Shown here: in pieces, positions 1-7,676 of the stretch
How positions within the stretch are numbered: the stretch's first letter is position 1
Layout: each line of letters opens with the position of its first letter
From: Gammaproteobacteria bacterium
Lineage (GTDB): Bacteria; Pseudomonadota; Gammaproteobacteria; Thiohalospirales; Thiohalospiraceae
Direction of reading: 5' to 3'
Length of the DNA: 41,241 bases
NCBI GenBank assembly: GCA_014762495.1
Contig: JABURT010000169.1
Location: 1 to 41,241 of the forward strand
Position numbers and translations under genes: made by a program
Notes under the pieces: model-generated
What the model was told of the DNA's origin: nothing
The model's input: the letters and a program-made list of their open reading frames with translations, nothing else
The model's database searches: none

Positions 1-1
1 G

Positions 2-468
2 GTTTTTTTGCGTGAGATTTATAGGGCAGTGGCGACATGCCGCTCGCCGAGTGGTTTAAGCGGGCCGGGGTTGGGGTGCACTGGCGGGCCGCGACATCGC
101 AGTCGGATCGGGGGGGCAAGCGCGTTACCGAAAGCGCCTTTCCTCCCAATTTCGGTGCCCGTTACAATAAGGCCAGCCTTGGTATCACACTAACCCACCT
201 CTTTGATGGAGAGCCAGCTCAAGAAGCGGGCCTGTCCGCCGATGACTGTATCGTTGCCGTCAACGGTCTCAGGCTGAGTGGCGACAAGTGGGAATCCCTG
301 TTAAGACAGCATCAGCCCGGCGACGTACTATATGTACACGCCTTCCGTCGTGATGAATTGATGGAATTTGAGGTCAAACTGGGGCCACCGCTTGAAAATG
401 TCTGTGTACTCATCGGCGAAGATGGCGATGATGCCAGGCATTTACGAGATAAGTGGTTAGGTGCTTGA
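2..468 (+). pseudogene. C-terminal end of M61 glycyl aminopeptidase (PDZ domain), frameshifted and cut by window start
   Basis: The 143-residue frame from position 37 begins MPLAEWFKRAGVGVHWR, the join between the catalytic part and the PDZ domain of peptidase family M61. A PDZ-like segment follows (GITLTHLFDGEPAQEAGL, then DDCIVAVNGLRLSG). Upstream of 37 this frame is closed by TGA at 13-15 and TAG at 22-24. The neighbouring frame (from base 2) reads VFLREIYR, which fits the residues expected just before the GSGDMPLAE that frame 1 gives. One extra G in the GGG run at 24-26 would join both frames as REIYRGSGDMPLAE. So the copy is either broken by a one-base deletion or carries an assembly error; the rest of the gene lies outside the window. 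The family assignment rests on the PDZ part only and is good, not certain. Confidence 0.7.
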
Positions 469-563
469 GGTAAACTGAGGCATGATTCTAAACATGACAT
501 TTCATCCTAAGCGCCTACACTCTGATTCAGAGCGCATGATCACAACAATTATAAGAGTGAATT

Positions 564-944
564 ATGAGCAAGTTTGAAAATCTGCAAGTCTTGCTAGTGG
601 ATGACATCAAGAGCATGCGTACCATGATACGCGGCATCCTCTTCAATATTGGCATACACAAGATCCACGATGCGGCCGACGGCCATGAGGCCCTCTCTGT
701 ATTGAAGCAACAGGAGATCGATCTCATCATCTCCGACTGGAACATGCCGAAGATGGACGGTCTCGAATTGCTCAAGGCGGTGCGTGCCGACGAGAAATAC
801 AAAGACATGCCATTCCTCATGATTACCGCCGAAAATCGCAAGGAAAATGTCATTGATGCGATACAGGCCGGCACATCTGAGTTTATTGCCAAACCCTTCA
901 CCGACGGCACCTTGCGCGAGAAGATCGACAAGATCGTCAAATAA
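564..944 (+). CDS. cheY: CheY-type single-domain response regulator
   Basis: A 126-residue stand-alone receiver domain. All family residues are present: acidic pair D13-D14, phosphoacceptor D58 in the CheY-like stretch ISDWNMPKMDGLELL, T88, and K110 in the KPF motif. The length and the DWNMP signature match chemotaxis CheY, which after phosphorylation by CheA binds the flagellar switch. No output domain is present. There are no chemotaxis or flagellar genes nearby, so the partner kinase is unknown and a non-flagellar role is possible. The ATG follows AAGAG with suitable spacing. A 13-bp dyad (CTCTGATTCAGAG, 520-532) sits 31 bp upstream. The gene converges on the dehydrogenase that ends at 958. 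Confidence 0.88.
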   Translation: MSKFENLQVLLVDDIKSMRTMIRGILFNIGIHKIHDAADGHEALSVLKQQEIDLIISDWNMPKMDGLELLKAVRADEKYKDMPFLMITAENRKENVIDAIQAGTSEFIAKPFTDGTLREKIDKIVK

Positions 945-957
945 AATCCCCCGACAA

Positions 958-2169
958 TTACAGGCGTCGTCGCACCACTTCGGCGATCTCCTCATCCGTC
1001 AACACCAGGGGATTGGTCTTCATGCTGTTTCCACGACTGTTGGCCACAATACGCGGGATGTCATCTGATGTGACCCCGTATTCGGACAAGCTTGGCAATG
1101 CGAGTTTTTGCGTCCATTCCCTTAAGAGATCGACCAATGATTGCCTCGCGGCCTCATCGTCAATCCCTTCCTGCCCTTGTAACAGGCGACCAATCTCGGC
1201 ATAACGTGCACGGGCCGGGCTATTGGGGAGTCGTTCTGCAAGGGCCGCCAGATTGACAGCGGTGGCCTCGGCCACCAAGGTACCGCATACCACACCATGA
1301 GGGATGGGAAAGAAGGCCCCCAGTGGCGAAGCCAGACCATGGACCGAGCCCAGGCCGACCTGCGCCAGGGTGACACCTGAGAGATAGGCGGCATATAGCA
1401 TGGCGGCACGCCCCTGCTGCGCGGCAGGACTCTCTCCCCCTTCCCATGCGCTCCAGAAACCCCGGTTAAAGGCGGTCAGGCCACTCAGGGCCAGGGCATC
1501 ACAAAAGGGGTTGGCCCGTGTCGAGACATAGGATTCCATGAGCTGGGTAAAGGCATCCATCCCCTGCGCGGCAATCAGCGTTGGCGGGCAACTTTCCAGC
1601 AATTGCGGATCCAGCACGGCCACACGCGGCACCAGGCTTGGATGGCGAAATGATTTCTTGTAACCCTCCGTTCCGTGCACGCTCAGCACGGCGTTTCGCG
1701 TGGCTTCGCTTCCGGTCCCTGCGGTGGTCGGCACCGCGATGAGCGGTAGGGAGGGCCCCGTGTAACTCAGCCCCTTACCGACCCCTTCCAGGTGATCCAG
1801 TACCGAATTGCCAAATGGCAAGAGGCCAGCTATCGCCTTGGCCGCATCCATAACACTGCCGCCGCCTATGGCGACGACGACTTCGATTCCCGTCTCGCGA
1901 TATCGCTTCACCGTATCATCCACCAGTGTTGGGGATGGCTCACCCGATACCGTCATCTGCCGCCAGTTGATCCCCTGTTGATCAAGTTCACGCGTGAGAT
2001 CGTCCCAGCGTTCACTACCAAAAAAAGAGGCTCCACCGGTAAGCATCAAGACCGTCCTGCCGAAGCTCTGGATTAATTCTGGCAGTTCGCGATGACGACC
2101 GGGACCAAATTTCACCTGCGGCAGGGCGGACAGTTCGAATTCAACAGGAAGAGTATCGTTTGTATACAT
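958..2169 (-). CDS. Iron-containing (group III) alcohol dehydrogenase
   Basis: A 403-residue dehydroquinate-synthase-fold alcohol dehydrogenase, full length for the family. Visible features are the NAD(P)-binding GGGS at 102-105, the TTAGTGSE motif near 148-155, and the metal site. Of the four usual metal ligands, D205, H277 (GSVHGLASPLG) and H291 (PHG) are present. The second position, normally His in DALTH, is Gln209 (GMDAFTQL). The enzyme should oxidise an alcohol or reduce an aldehyde with NAD(P); the substrate is not predictable. It lies on the same strand as the arsS genes but is separated from them by the oppositely oriented TPR gene, so common transcription is unlikely. The ATG start at 2169 is divergent from the gene at 2257, with 87 bp between. 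Confidence 0.85.
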   Translation of the reverse strand: MYTNDTLPVEFELSALPQVKFGPGRHRELPELIQSFGRTVLMLTGGASFFGSERWDDLTRELDQQGINWRQMTVSGEPSPTLVDDTVKRYRETGIEVVVAIGGGSVMDAAKAIAGLLPFGNSVLDHLEGVGKGLSYTGPSLPLIAVPTTAGTGSEATRNAVLSVHGTEGYKKSFRHPSLVPRVAVLDPQLLESCPPTLIAAQGMDAFTQLMESYVSTRANPFCDALALSGLTAFNRGFWSAWEGGESPAAQQGRAAMLYAAYLSGVTLAQVGLGSVHGLASPLGAFFPIPHGVVCGTLVAEATAVNLAALAERLPNSPARARYAEIGRLLQGQEGIDDEAARQSLVDLLREWTQKLALPSLSEYGVTSDDIPRIVANSRGNSMKTNPLVLTDEEIAEVVRRRL

Positions 2170-2256
2170 TTTTATCGGCTGCTATGGTTATGAAAAAACA
2201 CATTTTGTGTGGCTTAATATATCGGTTGCGACATCCTATAAGAAAAGACCCAAACT

Positions 2257-3417
2257 ATGCACCCATTGAAAATCCTTGCTTCAATCATCACACTTTACAT
2301 CCTTTCAGGTATCGGGGTAGTTCATGCCAAGGTCCTTGATGATTCACTACTCCCCTACCAGGCTCAAGTCGACAATATCGTGCAGGGCTTTAACCTACGC
2401 GATCATCAGCCCTTTAGTGATGCCCTGGACATCGAAGCCATTCTCGACAAGTCACTGGACAGCTTTTTACTGGAGAGAAGTTTTCGCGAAGAGTTTCGTA
2501 ATTCTTTCAGCAAAACGGGCGCTGATAAACTGGGGCAAAATATCCTTGCCAGCCTGGGGGACTACGGCATGGCAAAACTGATCAATATTCAACCATCCGA
2601 TACGGGTGCTCAAGCCCTCATGCGCCTCGACTTCGGTGACTCCGGCAATGGTTATATGATCCTGGATCTCATCACCGACGGACAGGGCAAGGTCCGTGTC
2701 ACAGACTGGTTCGATTATTCAGCGGGTCAAAAATACAGCGCCAGCCTCAGTCAACTTGTGGCCCTGTTCTCCCCCACTCCAACGATTGTCGGCACGGTCT
2801 TCGATATTGCAACGGATCGGGAAGAACAAACCCGCTTGATAATGGATCTATTTGAAAAACAACAACAAGGCGATTACGAGGCCGTCGTAAAATCCTTCCT
2901 GTCTCTGGATGAAACTCTCAAAAGCAACCGTGCCCTGAATTTCTTCGCGGTACAGGCTGCCAACCTGTCTGGCGACGACCAGCTCTATCTTGCCACACTG
3001 GAGAATGTCGAACGCCATTTCTCCACTGACCCAACACTGCAATTCGTACTCGTGGATTACTATTTCCTGAAAGGCGATTTCAACAAGGCCATTCAGTCAT
3101 TAGAAAATATTCACCAGGATTTCGGGACCGAGGATGCAGCCATCTACAGTATGTTATCCAATGCACACTATGAGGCCGGTGAAATCGAACAGGCCATTAA
3201 TCATGCTTCAAGAGCGATCGAAATTGAGCCCGAATATGAAAACGGGTACTGGTCGCTTTTTTCCCTGCATATCCAGACGCAGCGCTGGCAAGATGCCGTG
3301 GCCGTAGCCAGGATACTGGAATCTAGATTCGACTATGACCTGGGCCCCAGCAGTCTTGAACAGGCCGGTGGTTATCAATCGTTTATCGCAAGCCCGGCCT
3401 ATCAGGCATGGAAGTGA
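2257..3417 (+). CDS. Exported TPR-containing protein of unknown function
   Basis: 386 residues starting with a Sec-type signal peptide (MHPLKILASIITLYILSGIGVVHA, cleavage probably after residue 24). The middle part has no family I recognise. The C-terminal third has helical repeats with TPR spacing, for example DYYFLKGDFNKAIQSLENI followed by SMLSNAHYEAGEIEQAINHA and an IEIEPEYENGYW segment. This suggests a periplasmic or membrane-associated scaffold protein. No catalytic motif is seen. It converges on the glycosyltransferase gene at 3423 with a 5-bp gap and is divergent from the alcohol dehydrogenase. A role in the neighbouring arsenosugar locus is only guilt by association. Confidence 0.75.
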   Translation: MHPLKILASIITLYILSGIGVVHAKVLDDSLLPYQAQVDNIVQGFNLRDHQPFSDALDIEAILDKSLDSFLLERSFREEFRNSFSKTGADKLGQNILASLGDYGMAKLINIQPSDTGAQALMRLDFGDSGNGYMILDLITDGQGKVRVTDWFDYSAGQKYSASLSQLVALFSPTPTIVGTVFDIATDREEQTRLIMDLFEKQQQGDYEAVVKSFLSLDETLKSNRALNFFAVQAANLSGDDQLYLATLENVERHFSTDPTLQFVLVDYYFLKGDFNKAIQSLENIHQDFGTEDAAIYSMLSNAHYEAGEIEQAINHASRAIEIEPEYENGYWSLFSLHIQTQRWQDAVAVARILESRFDYDLGPSSLEQAGGYQSFIASPAYQAWK

Positions 3418-3422
3418 CATCA

Positions 3423-4061
3423 TCAATGGCTGTGCTGGATAGCGCCTAGTAGTTCGGGATACCTTTCGAGATCTTCATACCGATCCAGATCGGTAAGTGT
3501 ACTCAACTCATGATAGCACCAGCCCAGGCGGTCGAGGCGACTGCGCGTTTCCTCCAACACCGTCTCACGACCCCATTCGATATCATCAAACATTGCAGCA
3601 CTGATACGACGGCAACCCAGCAAGACGTAACCACCGTCCTCGGCCGGACCGATGACCACATCATTCCCTTCCTGCAGGGCAGTAACCGCCTGACGTAGAT
3701 AGTTCTGATCCATATCGGGACAGTCACTGCCGATAAGAATGCAGGCGTCGTTCCGGTCCTGCTCCAATTGCTGCTGGAGCGCATGATACATACGTTCACC
3801 CAAATTGTTGCCAACCTGCTGGCGCAGGGGTATCTCAAATGTCTCGGCACAGTGTTGTATATATGGATGGTCCGTTGCGGTGGAGTACAGGTACATTGGA
3901 GAAAGTGACGCTAGCGCGATGCGTTTTAATGTTCCCTGCAACAACCTCTCATGCAGGCGGCAGGCCTGTTCGGCCGTCAGTTGCGGCATCATCCGGGTTT
4001 TTACCCTGCCGGCGACGGGGGCCTTTGCAAACAACACGATGCTGACACGCGAAAGGTGCAT
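3423..4061 (-). CDS. TIGR04282-type arsenosugar-locus glycosyltransferase (DUF2064)
   Basis: A nucleotide-sugar-transferase-fold protein (about 212 residues) with the family hallmarks: N-terminal FAKAPVAGRVKTRM, then GNNLGERM, IGSDCPDM and GPAEDGGYVLLG. This family accompanies ArsS and was formerly described as rSAM/selenodomain-associated transferase 1. It presumably builds the sugar part of arsenosugars, but its exact reaction is not established. A GTG start at 4067 is possible. The ATG at 4061 is preferred because GAG lies 7 nt upstream. It is the last gene of the minus-strand hydrolase-arsS-TIGR04283-TIGR04282 operon and follows its neighbour closely. Confidence 0.85.
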   Translation of the reverse strand: MHLSRVSIVLFAKAPVAGRVKTRMMPQLTAEQACRLHERLLQGTLKRIALASLSPMYLYSTATDHPYIQHCAETFEIPLRQQVGNNLGERMYHALQQQLEQDRNDACILIGSDCPDMDQNYLRQAVTALQEGNDVVIGPAEDGGYVLLGCRRISAAMFDDIEWGRETVLEETRSRLDRLGWCYHELSTLTDLDRYEDLERYPELLGAIQHSH

Positions 4062-4073
4062 CTTCACACTCGG

Positions 4074-4820
4074 TCAATAGCGCTTGGCCAGTTGCTGAGG
4101 ATCCGCACCCAGATAATAGGCCAGGCGCAGGCGCCACATGAGTAAGATTGTCTTGAAGATGCCATGCTCTTCCCAGCGTCGACTGGAGGTAAATACTGGG
4201 GAGCGAATACAGGCGGGTCGTGAAACCTTCTTCATGCGCCGACTAAAATCGATATCCTCCATCAAGGGCAGTTCGGCATAGCCACCAACACGATCGTATG
4301 CGGAACGTGTGACAAAAACAGCCTGATCGCCAGTCGCGATCCCACTCAGGCAGGAACGCAAATTCATCATATGCTCGATGAGTCGAAACATCGGATTTCG
4401 GCCACTGAGACGCACATTGAATCGTCCCCACTCATGTCCCGCGAGTGCCTGGCTGATTTGTGAAATCACGTCTGTGGGCAGGAGGGTATCCGCATGCAAA
4501 AACAAAAGCGTCTCCCCCCAGGCATGACGGGCACCCGTGTTCATCTGATGGGCACGCCCCGGGCTTGAAGTAACAACCTGGTCGACCAGGCTTTCGCTTA
4601 ATGCCACGGTGTCATCTTCACTGCCGCCGTCGACCAGAATCACCTCATGTCCCCCGTTTCTAAGCGGCTGAAGGGCCATCAGTGTGCGTACTATGACACG
4701 CGATTCATTCAGCGCCGGTATGATGATGGAGAGTTGATAGGGACGGTCCAGATAATGTGAAGACAGTTGTGGTTGTCTGATCTTGCGCGGGATATAGGGA
4801 CGACTGCTGCGACTCTTCAT
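4074..4820 (-). CDS. TIGR04283-type arsenosugar-locus family 2 glycosyltransferase
   Basis: A 248-residue GT-A family 2 glycosyltransferase. After about 28 polar residues comes LSIIIPALNES (nucleotide-binding start), VDGGSEDDT, a HADT metal-site motif near residue 109, GDQAVFV, and LMEDIDFSRR holding the likely catalytic acid. It has no strong membrane anchor, although the C-terminal part is hydrophobic in places. The ATG overlaps the TGA of arsS as ATGA at 4817-4820, so translation is coupled to arsS. The family is known from ArsS loci and is thought to act on the arsenic-containing nucleoside or sugar intermediate. Donor and acceptor are not known from sequence. Confidence 0.88.
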   Translation of the reverse strand: MKSRSSRPYIPRKIRQPQLSSHYLDRPYQLSIIIPALNESRVIVRTLMALQPLRNGGHEVILVDGGSEDDTVALSESLVDQVVTSSPGRAHQMNTGARHAWGETLLFLHADTLLPTDVISQISQALAGHEWGRFNVRLSGRNPMFRLIEHMMNLRSCLSGIATGDQAVFVTRSAYDRVGGYAELPLMEDIDFSRRMKKVSRPACIRSPVFTSSRRWEEHGIFKTILLMWRLRLAYYLGADPQQLAKRY

Positions 4821-5788
4821 CCACTCAATGCCCCTCCACAGCTGCTTCCCTGTCCGGCTGTACAGCCGTAGCAGTGTTCCATGACAACGATCGACTGATT
4901 CTCAAAATTCACATCCAGGCAATCGCGAATGTGCAACGAAGAATTTGTCCTGGCCTCAATCTGTATGGGCAGGTTCAACATTTGATTGAAGTCGCAGTCA
5001 TAGAGATAACCCTGCCAGTCAACGCTGATCAGGCTCCGACACATCACCGAATTAAGGTTGTCTTGCTGATAGGCCCCACGCAAGATACTCATATAGTCAT
5101 CGAACTGCCCCCTGGACAGCAGGCTGCTGCCAAAGCGGGCAATAGGCATATTGGCCAGGGTATAGAGCTGGTTAAATACGACACCGTGCATCTCATCTAG
5201 ACGTTGACGGTAATCCTTCGACAAGGATTCTTGAGAAGGCGGCAGGAATGGCCCTGTTGGGTTGTAGACTAGATTGAGTGGCAGCCTTTCATCGGCTTTT
5301 CCATAACCAAGTGTATTTAATTTTTTTAAGGCCTCAATGCTCGCCTGGTAGACGCCCTTTCCACGCTGACCGTCGACATTTTCTTCCAGATAACAAGGCA
5401 GGGAGGCAATGATTTCAACATTGTGTTGGGCCAGAAATTCCGCCAGTGCTTCATAACCCGGTTCCTGCAGGATGGTGAGATTACATCTATCCATGATGTG
5501 CAATCCACGTGCAGACGCCTCACCGACCAGGTAGTTGAACTGGGGATTCATTTCCGGGGCACCACCTGTGATGTCCAGGATCTTGATGCCTTGCTTGTCG
5601 ATGAATGTGAGAACATCATCTATGGTCTCACGGCTCATCTCCTCCTTACGTTTTGGGCCCGCATTGACATGACAATGCTGGCATTGCTGATTACAGCGGT
5701 ATCCCAGATTGACTTGCAGGGTTTCGAGCTTTGCACGAGTCAAGGCCGGGAAGCTGGTCGGCATCAGTTTATGCAGGGTATCCAGCAC
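4817..5788 (-). CDS. arsS: Arsenosugar biosynthesis radical SAM protein ArsS
   Basis: 323 residues. The radical-SAM cluster motif is C32-x3-C36-x2-C39 within LGYRCNQQCQHCHVNAGP, followed by DITGGAPEMNP. The C-terminal ArsS domain contains CDFNQMLNLP and the final cysteine set C306, C309 and C317 (CYGCTAGQGSSCGG). Known ArsS attaches the 5'-deoxyadenosyl group of SAM to dimethylated arsenic, the committed step to arsenosugars. Some relatives carry selenocysteine in the C-terminal domain; here all are ordinary cysteines. The start is taken as GTG at 5788, with GGGG 9 nt upstream. The ATG at residue 9 lacks a visible ribosome site. Only 3 bp separate it from the hydrolase stop. No arsM, the expected methyltransferase partner, is in the window. 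Confidence 0.92.
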   Translation of the reverse strand: MLDTLHKLMPTSFPALTRAKLETLQVNLGYRCNQQCQHCHVNAGPKRKEEMSRETIDDVLTFIDKQGIKILDITGGAPEMNPQFNYLVGEASARGLHIMDRCNLTILQEPGYEALAEFLAQHNVEIIASLPCYLEENVDGQRGKGVYQASIEALKKLNTLGYGKADERLPLNLVYNPTGPFLPPSQESLSKDYRQRLDEMHGVVFNQLYTLANMPIARFGSSLLSRGQFDDYMSILRGAYQQDNLNSVMCRSLISVDWQGYLYDCDFNQMLNLPIQIEARTNSSLHIRDCLDVNFENQSIVVMEHCYGCTAGQGSSCGGALSG

Positions 5789-5791
5789 GAG

Positions 5792-6685
5792 TCAGTTCCC
5801 CAGAAATTCCACAATTTCATCGACCATGTCCTCGGCGTAGAGATCTCGGAAAAAATGGTCAGCTCCCTCTATCACCGATAAGCGGATTTGCTCACCGTCT
5901 GCCATAGACTGTACGGCTTCGGTAAGCCCTGTGACCACAGTATCTTCGCTACCGGCGAATACCAGCGTAGGTTTGTTTATCTTGTTCAGCAAGTGGGGGG
6001 TATGTTTGCGCTCGTCATCTTGGTAATAACTGACAAAGGCTTCAGCACTAACCGAGGTGTCTTCACAGTAAATGAAATCAACACCTTGCAGAAGGGTATC
6101 GCCCTTCCCGTTTTCGACAAGCTTTTGTGCCCGCCGATAGACATCGGCGAGCGGTTTTTTGTATCGATTCTGGTAGGATTGCGCCACTTCCCCGGCATCC
6201 CAGGTCGCCGGAGCGATCAAAATCACCTTACTGACCAGGTCGTTGCCATGTTCGCTGGCAAACCAGGCTGTCTGATTTCCTCCCCTTGAGTGTCCCAACA
6301 AAACAACCGGGCCACTATCGCGTCGTTTCAACCAGTCCAGCCATAGACCAATTTCTGTCATGGCGTCTGTATGTTGATGGGTGTGACGTGCCTTGCAATC
6401 ATACATCTGGCGTCGTTCATTTTGATCCAGACTGAGGGTAATACTGAGGGAGTTCAGGCCCGTTTGCTTGAAAAGCCGTTGCAGGGTGCTCATGATCTCC
6501 ATGCGACCGTGGGCAAGTGTCCCGTGCGTCATGAGTATGACGCCATCTGAGAGTGCCTTGCCATCGGCCAGTTCGAGATGACCTATTAAAGTGCGTCCCT
6601 CATGCACCAGGCGCTCTTCGCCCGCTTTAAGCATGCTTGACGAGAAGATGGACAATGATACCAACAGCATCAAGACTTGTTTCAT
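5792..6685 (-). CDS. Exported alpha/beta hydrolase, first gene of the arsS operon
   Basis: 297 residues from the ATG at 6685, chosen over the longer ORF start at 6706 because AGGAG lies 6-7 nt upstream and a signal peptide begins exactly there (MKQVLMLLVSLSIFSSSMLKA). The catalytic triad is readable: S133 in GHSRGG, D248 in GSEDTVV and H277 in GADHFF, with MTHGTLAHG as probable oxyanion region. It is therefore an active serine hydrolase acting outside the cytoplasm, on an ester or similar substrate. It is followed after 3 bp by arsS, so the two are almost certainly co-transcribed. A role in modifying or scavenging arsenosugar or arsenolipid is inference from position only. Confidence 0.85.
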   Translation of the reverse strand: MKQVLMLLVSLSIFSSSMLKAGEERLVHEGRTLIGHLELADGKALSDGVILMTHGTLAHGRMEIMSTLQRLFKQTGLNSLSITLSLDQNERRQMYDCKARHTHQHTDAMTEIGLWLDWLKRRDSGPVVLLGHSRGGNQTAWFASEHGNDLVSKVILIAPATWDAGEVAQSYQNRYKKPLADVYRRAQKLVENGKGDTLLQGVDFIYCEDTSVSAEAFVSYYQDDERKHTPHLLNKINKPTLVFAGSEDTVVTGLTEAVQSMADGEQIRLSVIEGADHFFRDLYAEDMVDEIVEFLGN

Positions 6686-6800
6686 GGCGTCTCCTGGGTG
6701 ACTCATTTCTAGTCCCTGCCTGAGGACACGTAGCCATCATGGCATATCGCTGGCAATCCAGCTTCTATTTTGTCACGTCCCCGGTGATCCGGGTCACACG

Positions 6801-6828
6801 ATTCTACCCCGGTTCCCGTCCTGCTCAA
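6801..6828 (-). promoter_or_regulatory. Candidate sigma-70 promoter of the hydrolase-arsS operon
   Basis: Read on the minus strand: -35 TTGAGC (6828-6823), 16-bp spacer, -10 TAGAAT (6806-6801). This gives a leader of about 110 nt before the hydrolase ATG. A CRP-like dyad GGTGA-N6-TCACA (6783-6798) lies over the expected start point. The call is by eye only. Confidence 0.35.
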
Positions 6829-6868
6829 ATATGTACGATGCATTTACCCCGCAAGGGTGCATTTTGGC

Positions 6869-6896
6869 TTGACTTTCCTTGCTATCTGCATAGTAT
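6869..6896 (+). promoter_or_regulatory. Candidate sigma-70 promoter of the ArsR-rhodanese gene
   Basis: -35 TTGACT (6869-6874), 16-bp spacer, -10 TAGTAT (6891-6896), placing the start near 6903, about 40 nt before the ATG at 6944. It is divergent from the arsS-operon promoter candidate 40 bp away, so one regulator could control both. Confidence 0.4.
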
Positions 6897-6909
6897 TTAA
6901 AAACATTAT

Positions 6910-6927
6910 TGAATGGTGTCATATTCA
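6910..6927. promoter_or_regulatory. Candidate ArsR-type operator dyad
   Basis: Inverted repeat TGAAT-N8-ATTCA, resembling the TGAA...TTCA half-sites of ArsR/SmtB operators though with a longer centre. It lies just downstream of the candidate start point and 16 bp before the ATG of the ArsR-rhodanese gene, a typical place for autorepression. Confidence 0.35.
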
Positions 6928-6943
6928 CTTTTGTCGAGATCTC

Positions 6944-7603
6944 ATGTCAAGTCTGAACTTCAAGCAAGACCTGTTCGACCAGTTCGCGCGCATTGGCAAG
7001 GCTGTCAGTAATGGCCGCAGGCTGGAACTCCTGGAGCTCCTGGCACAGGGGCGCCATAACGTCGAAACACTGGCCGCCATGACCAATATGTCGGTGGCCA
7101 ATACCTCACAACATCTGCAGTCGCTGCGACAGGCTGGTCTGGTTTCTGCAAGTAAAACCGGTCAGCATGTCTACTATGACCTGAGCAGCCCAAGAATCAT
7201 CGATCTGTTGACGGTCCTGCGTGACCTGGCCGAAGCCAACCTCAATGAGGTGCATCGCCTTGTGCAGCAATATCTTGATGTAAAAGATCCCCTGGAACCG
7301 TTGCCTCGTGATGACCTGGTAAGACGTGCCCGCGAGGGAAAAGTCACTGTTCTCGATGTCAGACCCGCCGAGGAATACGAGGCCGGCCATATCCAGGGGG
7401 CAATCAACATCCCGGCAGATCAGCTGGATGCCCACCTGGAACAATTACCCAGGGATCAGGAAATCGTAGCGTATTGCCGAGGACCGTATTGTGTGCTGGC
7501 CTTCGATGCCGTTCAGAAATTGCGTGATATGGGTTTTGAGGTTCGTCGGCTTGAGGACGGTTACCCTGAATGGAAGCAAGCCGGTCTGCCAACGGATGAA
7601 TGA
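6944..7603 (+). CDS. ArsR/SmtB-family regulator fused to a rhodanese domain
   Basis: 219 residues from the ATG at 6944, where the ArsR domain begins; the longer ORF from 6857 adds 29 unrelated residues. Residues 1-100 form a winged helix (recognition helix around SVANTSQHLQSLRQAGLV, wing KTGQHVYYDLS). Residues 120-215 form a rhodanese domain (VLDVRPAEEYEAGHI, active loop C178-RGPY-C183, DGYPEWKQAGLP). The ELCVC-type metal site of classical ArsR is absent; the only two cysteines in the protein are those of the rhodanese loop. Such fusions are thought to sense sulfane sulfur, metalloids or oxidants through the rhodanese cysteine. It faces the arsS operon and is the natural candidate to regulate it. 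Confidence 0.9.
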   Translation: MSSLNFKQDLFDQFARIGKAVSNGRRLELLELLAQGRHNVETLAAMTNMSVANTSQHLQSLRQAGLVSASKTGQHVYYDLSSPRIIDLLTVLRDLAEANLNEVHRLVQQYLDVKDPLEPLPRDDLVRRAREGKVTVLDVRPAEEYEAGHIQGAINIPADQLDAHLEQLPRDQEIVAYCRGPYCVLAFDAVQKLRDMGFEVRRLEDGYPEWKQAGLPTDE

Positions 7604-7649
7604 AAGGTCACCACCCCAATGCGGGAAGTGGTGCCTCTAGGATCATACA

Positions 7650-7676
7650 AAAAAGACGGCGTCATGCCGTCTTTTT
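7650..7676. terminator. Bidirectional intrinsic terminator
   Basis: Stem AAAAAGACGGC (7650-7660), loop GTCAT, and the perfectly complementary arm GCCGTCTTTTT (7666-7676). The A and T runs on each side make it work on either strand. It ends the ArsR-rhodanese gene (stop 7603) and the convergent H1-like gene, whose TGA codon (7664-7662) falls in the loop. Confidence 0.85.

Noticed and set aside
2214..2242. Promoter TTAATA-N17-TATAAG before the TPR gene
   Set aside because: The start would lie about 8 nt before the ATG, leaving no room for a ribosome site.
6857..6943. Longer N-terminus of the ArsR-rhodanese protein from a GTG
   Set aside because: The added 29 residues do not match the family and would cover the promoter and operator candidates.
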